Assembly: GCF_900176425.1 (NCBI RefSeq)
Contig: NZ_FWXS01000001.1
Span: forward strand, 496,001 to 560,000
Origin: Moheibacter sediminis
GTDB taxonomy: Bacteria > Bacteroidota > Bacteroidia > Flavobacteriales > Weeksellaceae
DNA: 64,000 nucleotides
Direction: 5' to 3'
Shown here: positions 16,574 to 24,663 of the stretch, in pieces
Numbering within the stretch: the stretch's first letter is position 1
Layout: every line of letters starts with the position of its first letter
Made by a program: the position numbers and the translations under genes
The notes under the pieces: model-generated
Seen by the model: the letters and a program-made list of their open reading frames with translations, nothing else
Database searches by the model: none
What the model was told of the DNA's origin: nothing

Positions 16574-18745
16574 ATGAAAAAAATACTTATTGTGTCATTT
16601 TTTATGGCACTAAACCTTTGTGTATATGCACAAAATACGTTCAAAGCTGTAATTAAAGACAGTGAAAAAAAAGAGCTTTTAATGGGCGTAACCGCACAGG
16701 TTACGGGAACTACAATCGCAACAACTTCAGATGAAAACGGACAAATCATATTAACAGGTATTCCAAACGGTTTGCAGGAAATTCAATTTAGTTATGTTGG
16801 TTTTGCCCAACGTACCGACAGCTTTAATTTTCCGTTAAAAGATACAACCCCGATTGAAATCCTACTTTCTGAACAATCGGAAGATTTGGAAGAAATCGTT
16901 ATTTCATCAACAAGAAGTACAAGAACTATCCAAAATATCCCTACAAGAATTGAATTTATCGGAGGTGAAGAATTGGACGAAAAAGGCAATATGAAAGCAG
17001 GGGATATTCGTATGCTTTTGAGTGAGAGTACAGGTATTCATGTACAAACCACATCGCCCACAAGTGCCAACGCAAGTATTCGTATTCAAGGGCTTGACGG
17101 ACGATATACGCAAATCTTAAAAGACGGTTTCCCGATTTATTCGGGTGCTTCAAGTGGGTTAGGTTTGTTGCAAATCCCACCCCTTGACTTAAAGCAGGTG
17201 GAAGTTATCAAAGGTTCAACTTCCACGCTGTATGGTGGTGGAGCAATAGCAGGTCTGGTCAATCTGATTTCCAAAACACCAACGGAAGAAAGGGATTTAC
17301 GCTTTCATTTAAACGGAACATCGGGCAGAGGTTTAGACATCAACGGTTTTTACGGACAGAAGTTTAAGAAAATCGGAACGACAATATTTGCTTCGCACAA
17401 TCGCAACGGAGCTTACGACCCTGCACAAATCGGGCTTTCTGCCATTCCCCAATTTGAAAGGTATGTACTGAACCCTAAATTATTTGTTTACTTCAATGAT
17501 AAAACAAAAATGAACTTTGGTATCAATACCACCATTGAAAACCGTTTGGGTGGCGATATGCTCTACATCAAAGGCAAAGGAGATAACACCCATCAATATT
17601 TTGAAGAAAACAAAACACAGCGTTATTCCACTCAATTTGTTTTTGACCATACTGTAAACGAAAACAGTTTTGTACAATTCAAAAACAGCGTAAGTTATTT
17701 TAACCGCAATACGGCTATTCCGAATTACGAATTTGAGGGAACGCAGACCGCTACTTTTACGGAAGCAAGCTATACGCACAGCAAAGAAAAATCGGAATGG
17801 GTAACAGGCGTTAATATTTGGACTGATAATTTTAAAGAAAAACAGATTACTGCATTTCCGTTGAGGGATTATACTCATACCACATTCGGGGCTTTCGTTC
17901 AAAATTCTTTTAAGGCTACCGATTGGCTTCAATTGGAAGCAGGTTTAAGGACGGATTATGTGATTGATTATGGAGCTGTTTTTTTGCCAAGAGTATCGGC
18001 ATTGTTTAAGATTGCAAATGGATTGACTTCACGTGTCGGGGGCGGATTTGGCTACAAAACACCAACCATTTTTACCGAAGAAAGCGAACGCATACAATAT
18101 CAAAACGTAATGCCTATTAACGATAAAACCAATAAATTAGAAAGGAGCTACGGAGCAAATGCAGACATCAACTACCGTACTAATATAGGCGATGATTGGA
18201 CATTCAGCATAAACCAATTGTTTTTTTATACTTATCTGGATAATCCTTTGTTGCTTCAAAATCCATCTGCTAATCTTTATCAGTTCATCAATTCATCGGG
18301 CTACATACATACTAAAGGAACAGAAACCAACGTAAAAATAGGATATGATGATTTGAAACTGTTTCTGGGCTACACCTTTACCGATACCCGATTGATTGAA
18401 AACGGAACAACTACCGAAAATCCATTAACCCCAAAACACCGTATTAACTCTGTACTGATGTATGAAATTGAGGATAAATGGAAGATTGGTTTAGAAGCCT
18501 ATTATTTCAGTCCGCAAAAGCTCAATGACGGAACAATAGGAAACGATTATTGGACATGTGGCTTTATGGCTGAAAAGATTTGGGAAAGATTTTCTTTATA
18601 TATCAACTTTGAAAACTTCCTTGATACAAGACAGACACGTTTTGATAACATTTATACAGGTACTATAACCAACCCTGTTTTTAAAGATATTTATGCACCA
18701 TTGGACGGATTTATAATTAACGGAGGAATAAAATTTAAACTTTAA
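16574..18745 (+). CDS. TonB-dependent outer-membrane receptor with carboxypeptidase-like domain
   Basis: I chose ATG 16574 (MKKILIVSFFMALNLCVYAQ) for the signal peptide; this gives 723 residues. In order: a CarboxypepD_reg-like beta sandwich at about 22-100 ('GVTAQVTGTTIATTSDENGQIILTGIPNGLQEIQFSYVGF'), a TonB-dependent plug at about 110-225 ('IRIQGLDGRYTQILKDGFPIYSG', 'EVIKGSTSTLYGGGAIAGLVNLISKTP') and a 22-strand type barrel ending 'GFIINGGIKFKL'. It imports a metal complex or similar ligand across the outer membrane. It is 3 bases before the CDF gene; the ligand is not known. Confidence 0.93.
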   Translation: MKKILIVSFFMALNLCVYAQNTFKAVIKDSEKKELLMGVTAQVTGTTIATTSDENGQIILTGIPNGLQEIQFSYVGFAQRTDSFNFPLKDTTPIEILLSEQSEDLEEIVISSTRSTRTIQNIPTRIEFIGGEELDEKGNMKAGDIRMLLSESTGIHVQTTSPTSANASIRIQGLDGRYTQILKDGFPIYSGASSGLGLLQIPPLDLKQVEVIKGSTSTLYGGGAIAGLVNLISKTPTEERDLRFHLNGTSGRGLDINGFYGQKFKKIGTTIFASHNRNGAYDPAQIGLSAIPQFERYVLNPKLFVYFNDKTKMNFGINTTIENRLGGDMLYIKGKGDNTHQYFEENKTQRYSTQFVFDHTVNENSFVQFKNSVSYFNRNTAIPNYEFEGTQTATFTEASYTHSKEKSEWVTGVNIWTDNFKEKQITAFPLRDYTHTTFGAFVQNSFKATDWLQLEAGLRTDYVIDYGAVFLPRVSALFKIANGLTSRVGGGFGYKTPTIFTEESERIQYQNVMPINDKTNKLERSYGANADINYRTNIGDDWTFSINQLFFYTYLDNPLLLQNPSANLYQFINSSGYIHTKGTETNVKIGYDDLKLFLGYTFTDTRLIENGTTTENPLTPKHRINSVLMYEIEDKWKIGLEAYYFSPQKLNDGTIGNDYWTCGFMAEKIWERFSLYINFENFLDTRQTRFDNIYTGTITNPVFKDIYAPLDGFIINGGIKFKL

Positions 18746-18748
18746 AAG

Positions 18749-19543
18749 ATGAACAAAACAATATTCAATATTACAAAAATGGATTGCCCAAGTGAGGAGC
18801 AGTTAATCCGTATGAAACTGCAAAACTTTGATACGGTAAAATCATTAGAGTTTGATATTCCAAACAGAAAGCTGAACGTTTATCACAATGGAAATCCCGA
18901 CCCGATTTTAACGGCTTTGGGAACACTAAACCTGAATACTACATTGATTTCAACTGAAGAAAGCAATGCAATTTTTGAAACAGATACAAATAATAACCAA
19001 CGGAAACTACTTTGGACTGTACTGATTATTAATTTCGTTTTCTTTGGATTGGAAATGGTGTTTGGCATTTTTTCCAATTCAATGGGTTTGGTAGCTGATA
19101 GTTTGGATATGCTTGCGGACAGTATCGTTTATGCTTTGGCTTTATTCGCTGTGGGTGGAACAATAGCAAGGAAAAACAACATCGCCAAATTTGCAGGGTA
19201 CTTTCAAATCCTATTGGCTGTTATTGGTTTTGTTGAAGTTATCAGGCGTTTTTTAGGCTTTGAAAAAATGCCCGATTTTCAAACTATGATTATCGTTTCT
19301 GTTTTGGCACTAATGGCAAATATATTTTGTCTTTACCTGTTGCAAAAGAACAAAAGCAAAGAAGCCCACATACAGGCAACTATGATTTTTACATCAAACG
19401 ATGTTATTATCAATTCGGGTGTTATCGTTGCAGGGCTTTTGGTTCATTGGCTCAATTCAAGCTATCCCGATTTGATTATCGGAGCTATTGTATTCTTAGT
19501 TGTGGCAAGGGGGGCATACAGAATATTGAAGTTGGCGAAATGA
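18749..19543 (+). CDS. Cation diffusion facilitator with N-terminal HMA-like domain
   Basis: This 264-residue protein has an N-terminal heavy-metal-associated-like fold (about 1-70) with 'MDCPSEEQLIR' in place of the usual MxCxxC, so only one cysteine is kept. The membrane part (about 88-262) is CDF-like: 'NSMGLVADSLDMLADSIVYALAL' supplies the DxxxD metal site in helix 2, and 'IFTSNDVIINSGVIVAGLL' that of helix 5. The usual cytoplasmic C-terminal domain is absent. It moves divalent metal ions at the inner membrane. It is probably coupled to the TonB receptor gene. Confidence 0.85.
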   Translation: MNKTIFNITKMDCPSEEQLIRMKLQNFDTVKSLEFDIPNRKLNVYHNGNPDPILTALGTLNLNTTLISTEESNAIFETDTNNNQRKLLWTVLIINFVFFGLEMVFGIFSNSMGLVADSLDMLADSIVYALALFAVGGTIARKNNIAKFAGYFQILLAVIGFVEVIRRFLGFEKMPDFQTMIIVSVLALMANIFCLYLLQKNKSKEAHIQATMIFTSNDVIINSGVIVAGLLVHWLNSSYPDLIIGAIVFLVVARGAYRILKLAK

Positions 19544-19555
19544 GTGAGAAAAAAT

Positions 19556-19584
19556 TGAGCCTGAAAAACTAAATTTCAGGCTCA
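19556..19584. terminator. Bidirectional terminator between CDF gene and traD
   Basis: TGAGCCTGAAA (19556-19566) pairs perfectly with TTTCAGGCTCA (19574-19584) around a 7-base loop, with A/T runs on both sides. It serves both converging units. Confidence 0.85.
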
Positions 19585-19603
19585 TTTAAAATCTTCTATT
19601 TTT

Positions 19604-20239
19604 TTACACAAACTCCCCAATGTCAAAATCATTCAAATCATTTTTCCGCAAAGTGGAAGAACCGGCTTCCGTTTCAGATGAGAGTGTGCTATCCAAAAGC
19701 TCGGCAATTTTTAGGGAGGCACCCTCGATGGAATTTTCCAGCAGGCTGAATAATTCAGTCCCCTGTAATCTTTGAACTATATCTACCGCTGTTTCCTTTT
19801 GTGATTGTTCCAAATTCTCTTTTTGGAGCAATGCACCTACGGAGCTTAGTTCTTCAAAGGTAACCCCTTGGGCAAGACTGTTATCGCCACCAAATATTCC
19901 GTACCTGTTCCATTCTTCTTCCTCTTCCTCCAAATCAGGCATATTTCTGAAAACTTCGTCCAGCTCTTCCTTGCGGATTTGAATGCCGACGTTTTCATTT
20001 TCGTCGTATTCAATGTCTAAATTAGCAGGGTTTATCTCCGGTTCCTCAATTTGGCGTTCATTGGCAGTGTTTGGCACTGAAAGGCGTTCTAAGGGTTTAG
20101 GTTGTCCCATAATATCGGGCAGGTTCGGATTGACTGTCTTCTGCGAAGGTTCTTGCTTTGACCTTTTATGAATGACAATCTTATCCTGCAAAAGCAGGAC
20201 AATGACTATCAGCAGGCATATCACAATTACTATTTCCAT
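19604..20239 (-). CDS. traD: Conjugal transfer protein TraD (DUF4122)
   Basis: This 211-residue protein has one N-terminal membrane helix ('IVIVICLLIVIVLLLQDKIVI'), then a long acidic cytoplasmic part with 'NENVGIQIRKEELDEVFRNMPDLEEEEEEWNRYGIFGGD', 'GVTFEELSSVGALLQKENL' and helical end. It matches the DUF4122/TraD proteins that follow the DUF3408 genes in Bacteroides elements. It is 12 bases after the DUF3408 gene. A GGC repeat array lies inside its coding sequence, encoding residues around 'SVPNTANERQ'. Confidence 0.85.
   Translation of the reverse strand: MEIVIVICLLIVIVLLLQDKIVIHKRSKQEPSQKTVNPNLPDIMGQPKPLERLSVPNTANERQIEEPEINPANLDIEYDENENVGIQIRKEELDEVFRNMPDLEEEEEEWNRYGIFGGDNSLAQGVTFEELSSVGALLQKENLEQSQKETAVDIVQRLQGTELFSLLENSIEGASLKIAELLDSTLSSETEAGSSTLRKNDLNDFDIGEFV
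20053..20092 (-). repeat. GGC repeat array c, inside traD coding sequence
   Basis: GGC at 20053, 20063, 20073 and 20083 on the + strand give four perfect units with a 10-base step. Unlike the other arrays, this one is in a coding region. It could serve an internal promoter or be a chance carry-over of the same element sequence. Confidence 0.6.
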
Positions 20240-20251
20240 AACGTAGGGTTT

Positions 20252-20557
20252 TTAAAATAAGCCTTTGTATTTTTCGTTGAACTCCTTTGTAATCATATCT
20301 TCAAACACTTTAAAATGATGTTCAAGAATATTATTGAGATAGGCAAACAAGGGTATTTTATCATCGCCTATAATCTGTACAATGCGGGTTAAACGTTCGT
20401 GATGTTCAGGACTTAGGTATATACTTTTATTGCCTCTTTTCTGCATTTTATTCATTTGCATAAATGTGTTTTCATAGGTTGTTTTAGTCGTATTGCTAAC
20501 TGTATCGGAGCTGTTGCCGGATACAATAGCATTCCTGTTCTTTTTATCTTTCTTCAT
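20252..20557 (-). CDS. DUF3408 protein (TraC-like)
   Basis: This 101-residue protein has a disordered Ser/Thr/Asn-rich N-terminus and a ribbon-helix-helix-like DUF3408 core 'KSIYLSPEHHERLTRIVQIIGDDKIPLFAYLNNILEHHFKVFEDMITKEFNEKYKG'. It shares that core with the gene just upstream, so the two are tandem paralogues. Family members follow parA in Bacteroides elements and may act with ParA in element maintenance or DNA processing. It starts on the last base of the preceding stop codon. Confidence 0.88.
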   Translation of the reverse strand: MKKDKKNRNAIVSGNSSDTVSNTTKTTYENTFMQMNKMQKRGNKSIYLSPEHHERLTRIVQIIGDDKIPLFAYLNNILEHHFKVFEDMITKEFNEKYKGLF

Positions 20558-20961
20558 TATAGAATGGGTTTAAAATGTTCGTTGAAATAATTGGTAATAT
20601 CGTCCCCGTACTCCCTGAAATGATTTTCAAGAATGTTGTCAATGTAAGAGTAGAGCGTAGTTCTTTCTTCCCTTGTCAGTTGAACGATGCGGAGCAATCT
20701 TTCGTGGTATTCAGGGCGTATGTAAACGACCTTGCCGTTACGCCCCGATGGAAACCGATTGACCAAAAACGTTTCCTCATAGTCCACTTTTTTTGATGAA
20801 CTGTTACGGGCTTTTTCCCTTGGCTTGGTTTCCTTTGGTACATCCTGCTTTTTGTTATTGCTCGGTGGCGATACAAGCTCATCGCCGCTTATGATGTTCA
20901 TAAGGTATTCCTCATCAACATTGGGCTTTTCAAAATCGTTGTTTTTGTTATTTGAAGCCAT
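20557..20961 (-). CDS. DUF3408 protein (TraB-like)
   Basis: This 134-residue protein has a charged, probably disordered N-terminal half and the DUF3408 core 'KVVYIRPEYHERLLRIVQLTREERTTLYSYIDNILENHFREYGDDITNYFNEHFKPI', a ribbon-helix-helix type fold. It lies 11 bases after parA and overlaps the next DUF3408 gene by 1 base, so the three form a tight group. Confidence 0.88.
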   Translation of the reverse strand: MASNNKNNDFEKPNVDEEYLMNIISGDELVSPPSNNKKQDVPKETKPREKARNSSSKKVDYEETFLVNRFPSGRNGKVVYIRPEYHERLLRIVQLTREERTTLYSYIDNILENHFREYGDDITNYFNEHFKPIL

Positions 20962-20972
20962 ACTTACTGTTT

Positions 20973-21740
20973 TTATAGATGAGTGATTTTTAAAAATTCC
21001 TCGACAAACAAATCCATTTTCGTTGCTTTCATCAACTGTGGTTCAGCAGGCAGCAAACTTGATCGGAACACATAACTGCCTGTGTCGTCTGTTTCCTTTC
21101 GGAAACGTTTGCTGTCCATTATTCTTGTTTCCATTATGGGCAGGTTGAGTTCTTTGATGACATTTTGATAAGCATCATACAAACCTGTTTTTTCCCTGCC
21201 GTCCACTTGGTTCCAAAACAGCCACATCTCTTGTTCGGGATTGCCCTCTTCCGTTTGAGGAAGCCCGAGAAAGGCTTTGGTAAAGCCCAATGTACTTTCC
21301 ACTACCAAACGGTCGGCAGTAATGGGCGAAAAGATAAAATCCATTTTTTTTAAAGTGGTCAAAACGCCTTTAGTATTGGCTGTTCCCGGCAGGTCGAAGA
21401 AGATCACATCCGGCACAACCGCCGACTGGCTTCTGTATTCCGATGCTTTCTCCAGAGCCGTTTCAGCTTTACATTTAATAATCGGGTACGCTTTTTTGTT
21501 GATTGCTTGAAACTGCTTCATTGCCGCTTTTTTATGGTAGTCGTTCTGCATTATGGTCCTCTTATCCCTTTCACGCATATTGGTCAGGCTGTGTTGTGGA
21601 AAGTCGCAGTCCATCACCAGTACATTAAAACCTAAACGGTAATGAAGCACACTTGCCAGCAAGGTGGTCATCGTGGATTTTCCCACACCGCCCTTTTGGG
21701 TGGAGAAGCTGATTTTTAAAGTTTTCTTTGTTGTTTCCAT
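20973..21740 (-). CDS. traA: ParA-family ATPase (TraA)
   Basis: This 255-residue protein has the deviant Walker A of ParA/MinD proteins, 'FSTQKGGVGKSTMTTLLASVLH' at residues 12-28, switch I 'VLVMDCDFPQHSL', and Walker B 'VIFFDLPGTANTKGVL'. In Bacteroides elements this is TraA, first gene of the transfer operon. It probably aids element segregation or transfer start. About 370 bases upstream lies GGC array d; between is a long AT-rich leader with 8-base repeats. Confidence 0.93.
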   Translation of the reverse strand: METTKKTLKISFSTQKGGVGKSTMTTLLASVLHYRLGFNVLVMDCDFPQHSLTNMRERDKRTIMQNDYHKKAAMKQFQAINKKAYPIIKCKAETALEKASEYRSQSAVVPDVIFFDLPGTANTKGVLTTLKKMDFIFSPITADRLVVESTLGFTKAFLGLPQTEEGNPEQEMWLFWNQVDGREKTGLYDAYQNVIKELNLPIMETRIMDSKRFRKETDDTGSYVFRSSLLPAEPQLMKATKMDLFVEEFLKITHL

Positions 21741-21935
21741 TATTTAAAAATTTATTGTTACACACTTTATCTGTTTTGTAGGATTGAATATTGGTTTATC
21801 TGATTATTACCTCGTTCATATATTCCTGCATTCCCTTTTGGGTGCTTTCCTGCACAGGTATTTGCTTTCATTTTTGCCTTGTCAGGTACATTCTTTGGCA
21901 AGTGGAAAAACTTGCAACAGGTAAATTGCTTTACC

Positions 21936-21991
21936 GCTTTTATGCTTTTACACTTTTATTGTTTTATGCTTTTAAAACCTTATACTTTTAT
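21936..21991. repeat. Seven tandem 8-base repeats (RCTTTTAT-like)
   Basis: On the + strand the units read GCTTTTAT, GCTTTTAC, ACTTTTAT, TGTTTTAT, GCTTTTAA, AACCTTAT and ACTTTTAT, starting at 21936 and stepping by exactly 8. They lie in the parA leader. They may be iterons or a slipped AT-rich repeat. Confidence 0.7.
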
Positions 21992-22106
21992 TCCAAACTA
22001 CCTGTTTGCAAACCTGATTTTCTTCTTTGTTTAGATACATTTTTTACTACCTGCACTAAAATTATACGGCAAATAAAGCGATTGATTTAACCGCTGATTG
22101 AGCTGT

Positions 22107-22146
22107 GGAAGTGTTTGGCGTTCAAAGGCAGTGTTTGGCACTGCTA
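22107..22146 (-). promoter_or_regulatory. GGC repeat array d, between parA and mobA
   Basis: GGA at 22107 and GGC at 22117, 22127 and 22137 on the + strand give four units with a 10-base step. By orientation it would drive minus-strand transcription towards parA, with a leader of about 300 bases. Confidence 0.65.
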
Positions 22147-22238
22147 TGCAGTACAATGCTTTCGTAAACAGGGCTTTACTTTGTACAATGATTTTTATTA
22201 ACGGATTTATGCAAAAGTCTTTTGACAAATCGGAGGGT

Positions 22239-22388
22239 AACGGGAACGGCATCGAGCCGTTTTTCCCTGTTACATTTAATCCGTCCCGCAGGGCGGATTT
22301 TTGTGTTCAACGGAACACGGCAAGTTGTGTTTTGAGGCACTCGAAACCGAGTTAGTGCCTCAAAACAACTTGCCCTTTGCAGGGGGCA
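22239..22388. other. Probable origin of transfer (oriT): cluster of five hairpins
   Basis: Five stem-loops follow each other: 22239-22271 (AACGGGAACGGC with GCCGTTTTTCCCTGTT), 22279-22298 (ATCCG.CCC with GGGCGGAT), 22303-22318 (GTGTTC-AACG-GAACAC), 22321-22372 (arms of about 20 bp, CAAGTTGT..TTTTGAGGCACT with its complement, one extra G) and 22371-22388 (TGCCC with GGGCA). They lie 52 bases or more upstream of the MobA/MobB relaxase genes, where oriT is expected. Confidence 0.6.
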
Positions 22389-22439
22389 GAAAACACCTTC
22401 CGAAGTCAGGGTTTTGTATGGATTTAAAATGGATTTGTG

Positions 22440-22871
22440 ATGAACGAGAACAGTAACAATAAACAGAATAAGGGTGGACGGAAAGCTAAGACCGACCCAA
22501 GCATCCACCGCCACGTTTTCCGTCTTACAGATGAAGAAAACGCCAAACTCTTATCGCTTTATGAAGCATCGGGAATGCCCAATAAAGCAAAGTTTATCAT
22601 TTCCCTGCTGTTCAGTAAGGAAATGAAATCGGTTAAAATTGATAAAGGAACGGTTGATTTTTATATGCGATTGACTTCGTTTCACAGCCAGTTTCGTTCC
22701 GTAGGTGTAAACTATAACCAGATTGTAAAGCTGCTGTACAAGAATTTTTCCGAGAAAAAGGCAGCAGCATTCCTGTATAAACTGGAAAAACAGACGGCAG
22801 AAATGGCGATGCTTTGTCAAAAAATCATTCAGATAAGCGAGGAATTTGAAGCCAAACACCTGAAAAAATAG
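22440..22871 (+). CDS. mobA: Mobilisation protein MobA (relaxosome accessory)
   Basis: The ATG at 22440 gives 143 residues. The protein has a basic N-terminus 'NKQNKGGRKAKTDPSIHRHVFRLTDEENAKLLSLYEASGMPNKAKFI', a ribbon-helix-helix DNA-binding part, then 'SQFRSVGVNYNQIVKLLYKNF', the MobC/BmgA-type signature. It binds oriT and helps the relaxase. It lies 8 bases before mobB and just right of the hairpin cluster. Confidence 0.9.
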   Translation: MNENSNNKQNKGGRKAKTDPSIHRHVFRLTDEENAKLLSLYEASGMPNKAKFIISLLFSKEMKSVKIDKGTVDFYMRLTSFHSQFRSVGVNYNQIVKLLYKNFSEKKAAAFLYKLEKQTAEMAMLCQKIIQISEEFEAKHLKK

Positions 22872-22879
22872 CGGTAGAA

Positions 22880-24160
22880 ATGATAGCAAAAATCGGGAGA
22901 AGCGCAAATTTATACGGGGCGTTGGCATACAATCAGCTTAAAGTAGAGAATGAAAACGGGCAAATTTTGTTCGCCAACAAGATAATTGAAACCGCAAGCG
23001 GTCATTATTCCGTTGCACAATTAGCCCAGTCTTTTGCCCCTTACCTGATTGCCAACCGCAATACAGAGAAACATACCCTGCATATTTCACTCAATCCCGA
23101 CCCGAATGACAAGGTAAGTGATGATAAATTTCGGGAAATGGCAGAAGAATATATGCGGGAAATGGGCTACGGCGAACAGCCTTTTGCCGTATTTAAACAT
23201 ACCGATATTGACCGTAGCCATATTCATATCGTATCGGTTTGCGTGGACGAAGAGGGCAAAAAGATTTCGGACAAATTCGAAAAAATGAGGTCTATGAATA
23301 TTTGCCGTGAACTAGAAAGAAAACACGGATTGATACCCGCAACTGATAAAGAGCACAATCAGAATGACAAGGTTTTCCGTCCGGTAGATTACAAAGCAGG
23401 CGATGTGAAAAGTCAGATTGCTGCGGTTGTCCGTCACCTGCCGAATTATTATAAATTTCAGACTTTGGGCGAATACAATGCCTTGCTTTCCCTGTTTAAT
23501 GTTACCACCGAAAAAGTGGAGGGCGAATTGCAGGGACAGCTACGGCAGGGTTTATTGTACATTCCTTTAAATGAAAAAGGCGAAAGAGCCGGGCATCCGT
23601 TCAAGGCTTCGTTGTTTGGTAAAAATGCAGGGCTTCCGGCTTTGGAACTGCATTTTGCAAAATGCAAAGAGGATTTAAAAGACCACCCGACAAAACCTAC
23701 CATTAAAGCTGCTGTTACCATTGCCCTGCAATCAACAAATGATGAGCAGGGTTTTAAAAAGCAGTTAGGCGAACAGGGCATTAATGTAGTGGTGCGTAGA
23801 AATGATACAGGACGTATTTACGGAATAACTTTTATAGACCACAATTCTAAAACGGTTTGGAACGGTTCACGCTTAGACAAGGAACTTTCTGCCAATACCT
23901 TTAATGATTATTGGAACAATAATATCAAACTGGAGATTAAAGAACCTGCCGTACAACCACCAAAAACATCCACATCAAATGATGCAGATCTTCCTGCGGA
24001 AGAACCTCATCATTTGTTCGACTTCCTGAATACTACTGAAAAACACGAAGACGGTTTGATTGAGGCATTTGGCGGTTTGTTACCCGAAGCACAGGGCGAT
24101 GATTACGAGGAACAGGATTTTGCTAACAAAATGAAGAAGAAAAAAAAAAGAAGACTGTAA
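22880..24160 (+). CDS. mobB: Relaxase/mobilisation nuclease MobB (MOB-P type)
   Basis: This 426-residue protein has the relaxase start 'MIAKIGRSANLYGALAYNQLKV', 'KHTLHISLNPDPNDKVSDDKFREMAEEYMREMGY' and the HUH metal motif 'FKHTDIDRSHIHIVS' near residue 105-119. The catalytic tyrosine is likely among Y12, Y17 in the first motif. It nicks oriT and leads the strand into the recipient. The C-terminal tail is acidic then poly-lysine. It forms a pair with mobA; the coupling protein lies further on at 25664, with a mercury-type cassette placed between. Confidence 0.94.
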   Translation: MIAKIGRSANLYGALAYNQLKVENENGQILFANKIIETASGHYSVAQLAQSFAPYLIANRNTEKHTLHISLNPDPNDKVSDDKFREMAEEYMREMGYGEQPFAVFKHTDIDRSHIHIVSVCVDEEGKKISDKFEKMRSMNICRELERKHGLIPATDKEHNQNDKVFRPVDYKAGDVKSQIAAVVRHLPNYYKFQTLGEYNALLSLFNVTTEKVEGELQGQLRQGLLYIPLNEKGERAGHPFKASLFGKNAGLPALELHFAKCKEDLKDHPTKPTIKAAVTIALQSTNDEQGFKKQLGEQGINVVVRRNDTGRIYGITFIDHNSKTVWNGSRLDKELSANTFNDYWNNNIKLEIKEPAVQPPKTSTSNDADLPAEEPHHLFDFLNTTEKHEDGLIEAFGGLLPEAQGDDYEEQDFANKMKKKKKRRL

Positions 24161-24243
24161 GAGGTCAGATTTTGGAATTAAAAATCTGTTTTTAAAAAGA
24201 TTTATTGAGCTGTCACTTTATAATTCTGAAAGAATTTGAGTTG

Positions 24244-24284
24244 TATTTAAGTAATTGCTTAAATAAACAAATTGACTATCTTTG
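24244..24284 (+). promoter_or_regulatory. ArsR operator and promoter
   Basis: TATTTAAG (24244-24251) and CTTAAATA (24258-24265) form a perfect 8-bp inverted repeat with 6 bases between. It covers the TTG at 24255 of the -33 region, and TATCTTTG at 24277-24284 is a perfect -7 box 5 bases before the ATG. Binding of the ArsR protein would block the promoter. Confidence 0.7.
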
Positions 24285-24288
24285 TGCT

Positions 24289-24663
24289 ATGGACAATAAT
24301 TCTTGCATACGACAACAAGCAGACATTAAACAAATAAACCGCTGTAAAGACCGAGTTTCAGAACTCAACGGTTCTTTTGACTATTTATCGAACGGACTTG
24401 AATTAGCGGGAAACAATGTAAGACTGAAAATACTCTTTCTACTTTATGAAGAAAAACGACTTTGTGTTTGTGATATAAGTGATATTCTTGGTATGACAAT
24501 TTCAGCGGTTTCACAACACTTGCGGAAACTCAAAGACAGAAAACTTATTGAAACCGAACGAGAAGCTCAAACTATTTTTCACTCACTGACTAAAGAGTAT
24601 GAAAAAATGCTGAAACCATTTTTCAAAATACTTGACGAAAACAAAATATTAGAAACAATATGA
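24289..24663 (+). CDS. ArsR/SmtB-family metal-sensing repressor
   Basis: The ATG at 24289 gives 124 residues; the longer frame starts before the promoter. The winged HTH has the metal motif 'RLCVCDISDIL' (CVCD in helix alpha-3, as in ArsR/CadC sensors of As(III), Cd, Pb or Hg) and recognition helix 'MTISAVSQHLRKLKDRKLIETEREAQ'. An N-terminal C5 ('MDNNSCIRQQ') may add a ligand as in CadC. It overlaps merT by 4 bases and should repress its own operon via the dyad at 24244-24265. Confidence 0.9.
   Translation: MDNNSCIRQQADIKQINRCKDRVSELNGSFDYLSNGLELAGNNVRLKILFLLYEEKRLCVCDISDILGMTISAVSQHLRKLKDRKLIETEREAQTIFHSLTKEYEKMLKPFFKILDENKILETI

Larger units (their letters stand above)
21741..22439. other. 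Divergent intergenic region: leader, 8-base iterons, GGC array and probable oriT
   Basis: This 699-base stretch lies between divergent parA and mobA. From left to right it holds an AT-rich leader, seven tandem 8-base repeats (21936-21991), GGC array d (22107-22146) and a run of five hairpins (22239-22388). I see no convincing gene in it; longer open frames are not conserved-looking and cross the repeats. Confidence 0.7.
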
